Position numbers and translations under genes: made by a program. The notes beneath the pieces are model-generated. The model ran no database searches. It was not told the origin of the DNA and was given only the letters and a program-made list of their open reading frames with translations. Source: an uncultured Porphyromonas sp. (GTDB lineage: Bacteria; Bacteroidota; Bacteroidia; Bacteroidales; Porphyromonadaceae). From it: 7,060 bases of DNA. Position 1 is the first letter of the stretch. Each line of letters opens with the position of its first letter. This document shows positions 6,983 to 7,060 of this stretch, in pieces. The DNA is taken from positions 1 through 7,060 of the forward strand of contig CAMIEW010000043.1 in the NCBI GenBank assembly GCA_946222055.1, read 5' to 3'.

Positions 6983-7005
6983 CCCTCCTCCCGAGGGGTG
7001 ACGCA
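6983..7005 (-). repeat. Promoter-upstream hairpin element, copy 2 (nqr operon)
   Basis: On the minus strand this reads TGCGTCACCCCTC, loop GGGAG, then GAGGG. The plus-strand arms are 6983-6987 and 6993-6997, with the loop at 6988-6992. It shares the loop and the TGCGTCA flank with the element at 245-266, while the stem sequence differs but still pairs. The loop edge is 36 nt from the -10 box, as in copy 1. Immediately upstream (7011-7020) is a perfect 10-bp palindrome, GCCTTAAGGC. Its role is unknown. Confidence 0.5.
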
Positions 7006-7060
7006 TTTGAGCCTTAAGGCAAAGAAGTGATCATCCCTGTCTCTGTTCAATCCTGTCGAC

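Noticed and set aside
6898..7059. A minus-strand frame open from the right edge to just before nqrA
   Set aside because: It has no start codon inside the window, passes through the nqr promoter and hairpin element, and encodes nothing recognisable. Another frame gives ten codons ending at 7031 that could be the tail of an upstream gene, but this is too short to support.

Overview
The window suggests a member of the Bacteroidetes, most likely a Porphyromonas-like anaerobe. Three things point there: a complete Na+-translocating NADH:quinone reductase operon in the canonical A-B-C-D-E-F order, three intergenic matches to the Bacteroidetes -10 box TAnnTTTG, and A-rich leaders without strong Shine-Dalgarno sequences. 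The genus is inferred from protein flavour, not demonstrated. The genes are rich in G or C at the third codon position, which explains the long antisense open frames; those are shadows.

Every gene is on the minus strand, so transcription runs from high to low coordinates. The right edge (about 7060-6889) is a non-coding leader with a short hairpin element and a good promoter. It is followed by nqrA (6888-5539), nqrB (5485-4250), nqrC (4226-3498), nqrD (3495-2869), nqrE (2822-2205) and nqrF (2158-905), with gaps of 2 to 53 nt and no internal terminator seen. A strong hairpin (839-879) closes the operon. Next come a small MmcQ/YjbR family gene (813-442), a roughly 280-nt intergenic stretch carrying a second copy of the hairpin element plus a promoter, and the first 53 codons of lgt (161-1), which runs off the left edge.

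The six Nqr subunits form one inner-membrane complex. NqrF takes electrons from NADH through FAD and a 2Fe-2S centre. An Fe-S site between NqrD and NqrE carries them across the membrane to the covalent FMNs of NqrC and NqrB. NqrB and NqrA finish with quinone reduction, coupled to Na+ export. All the key ligands are visible, so the complex looks functional. The FMN transferase ApbE that it needs is not in the window.

This is mostly an ordinary core-metabolism region and I see no undescribed multi-gene system. The most unusual signal is non-coding: two hairpin elements, TGCGTCA plus a stem with loop GGGAG (minus strand), lie in the same orientation at exactly the same distance (36 nt) from the TAnnTTTG boxes of nqrA and lgt, while the sequence between is otherwise unlike.
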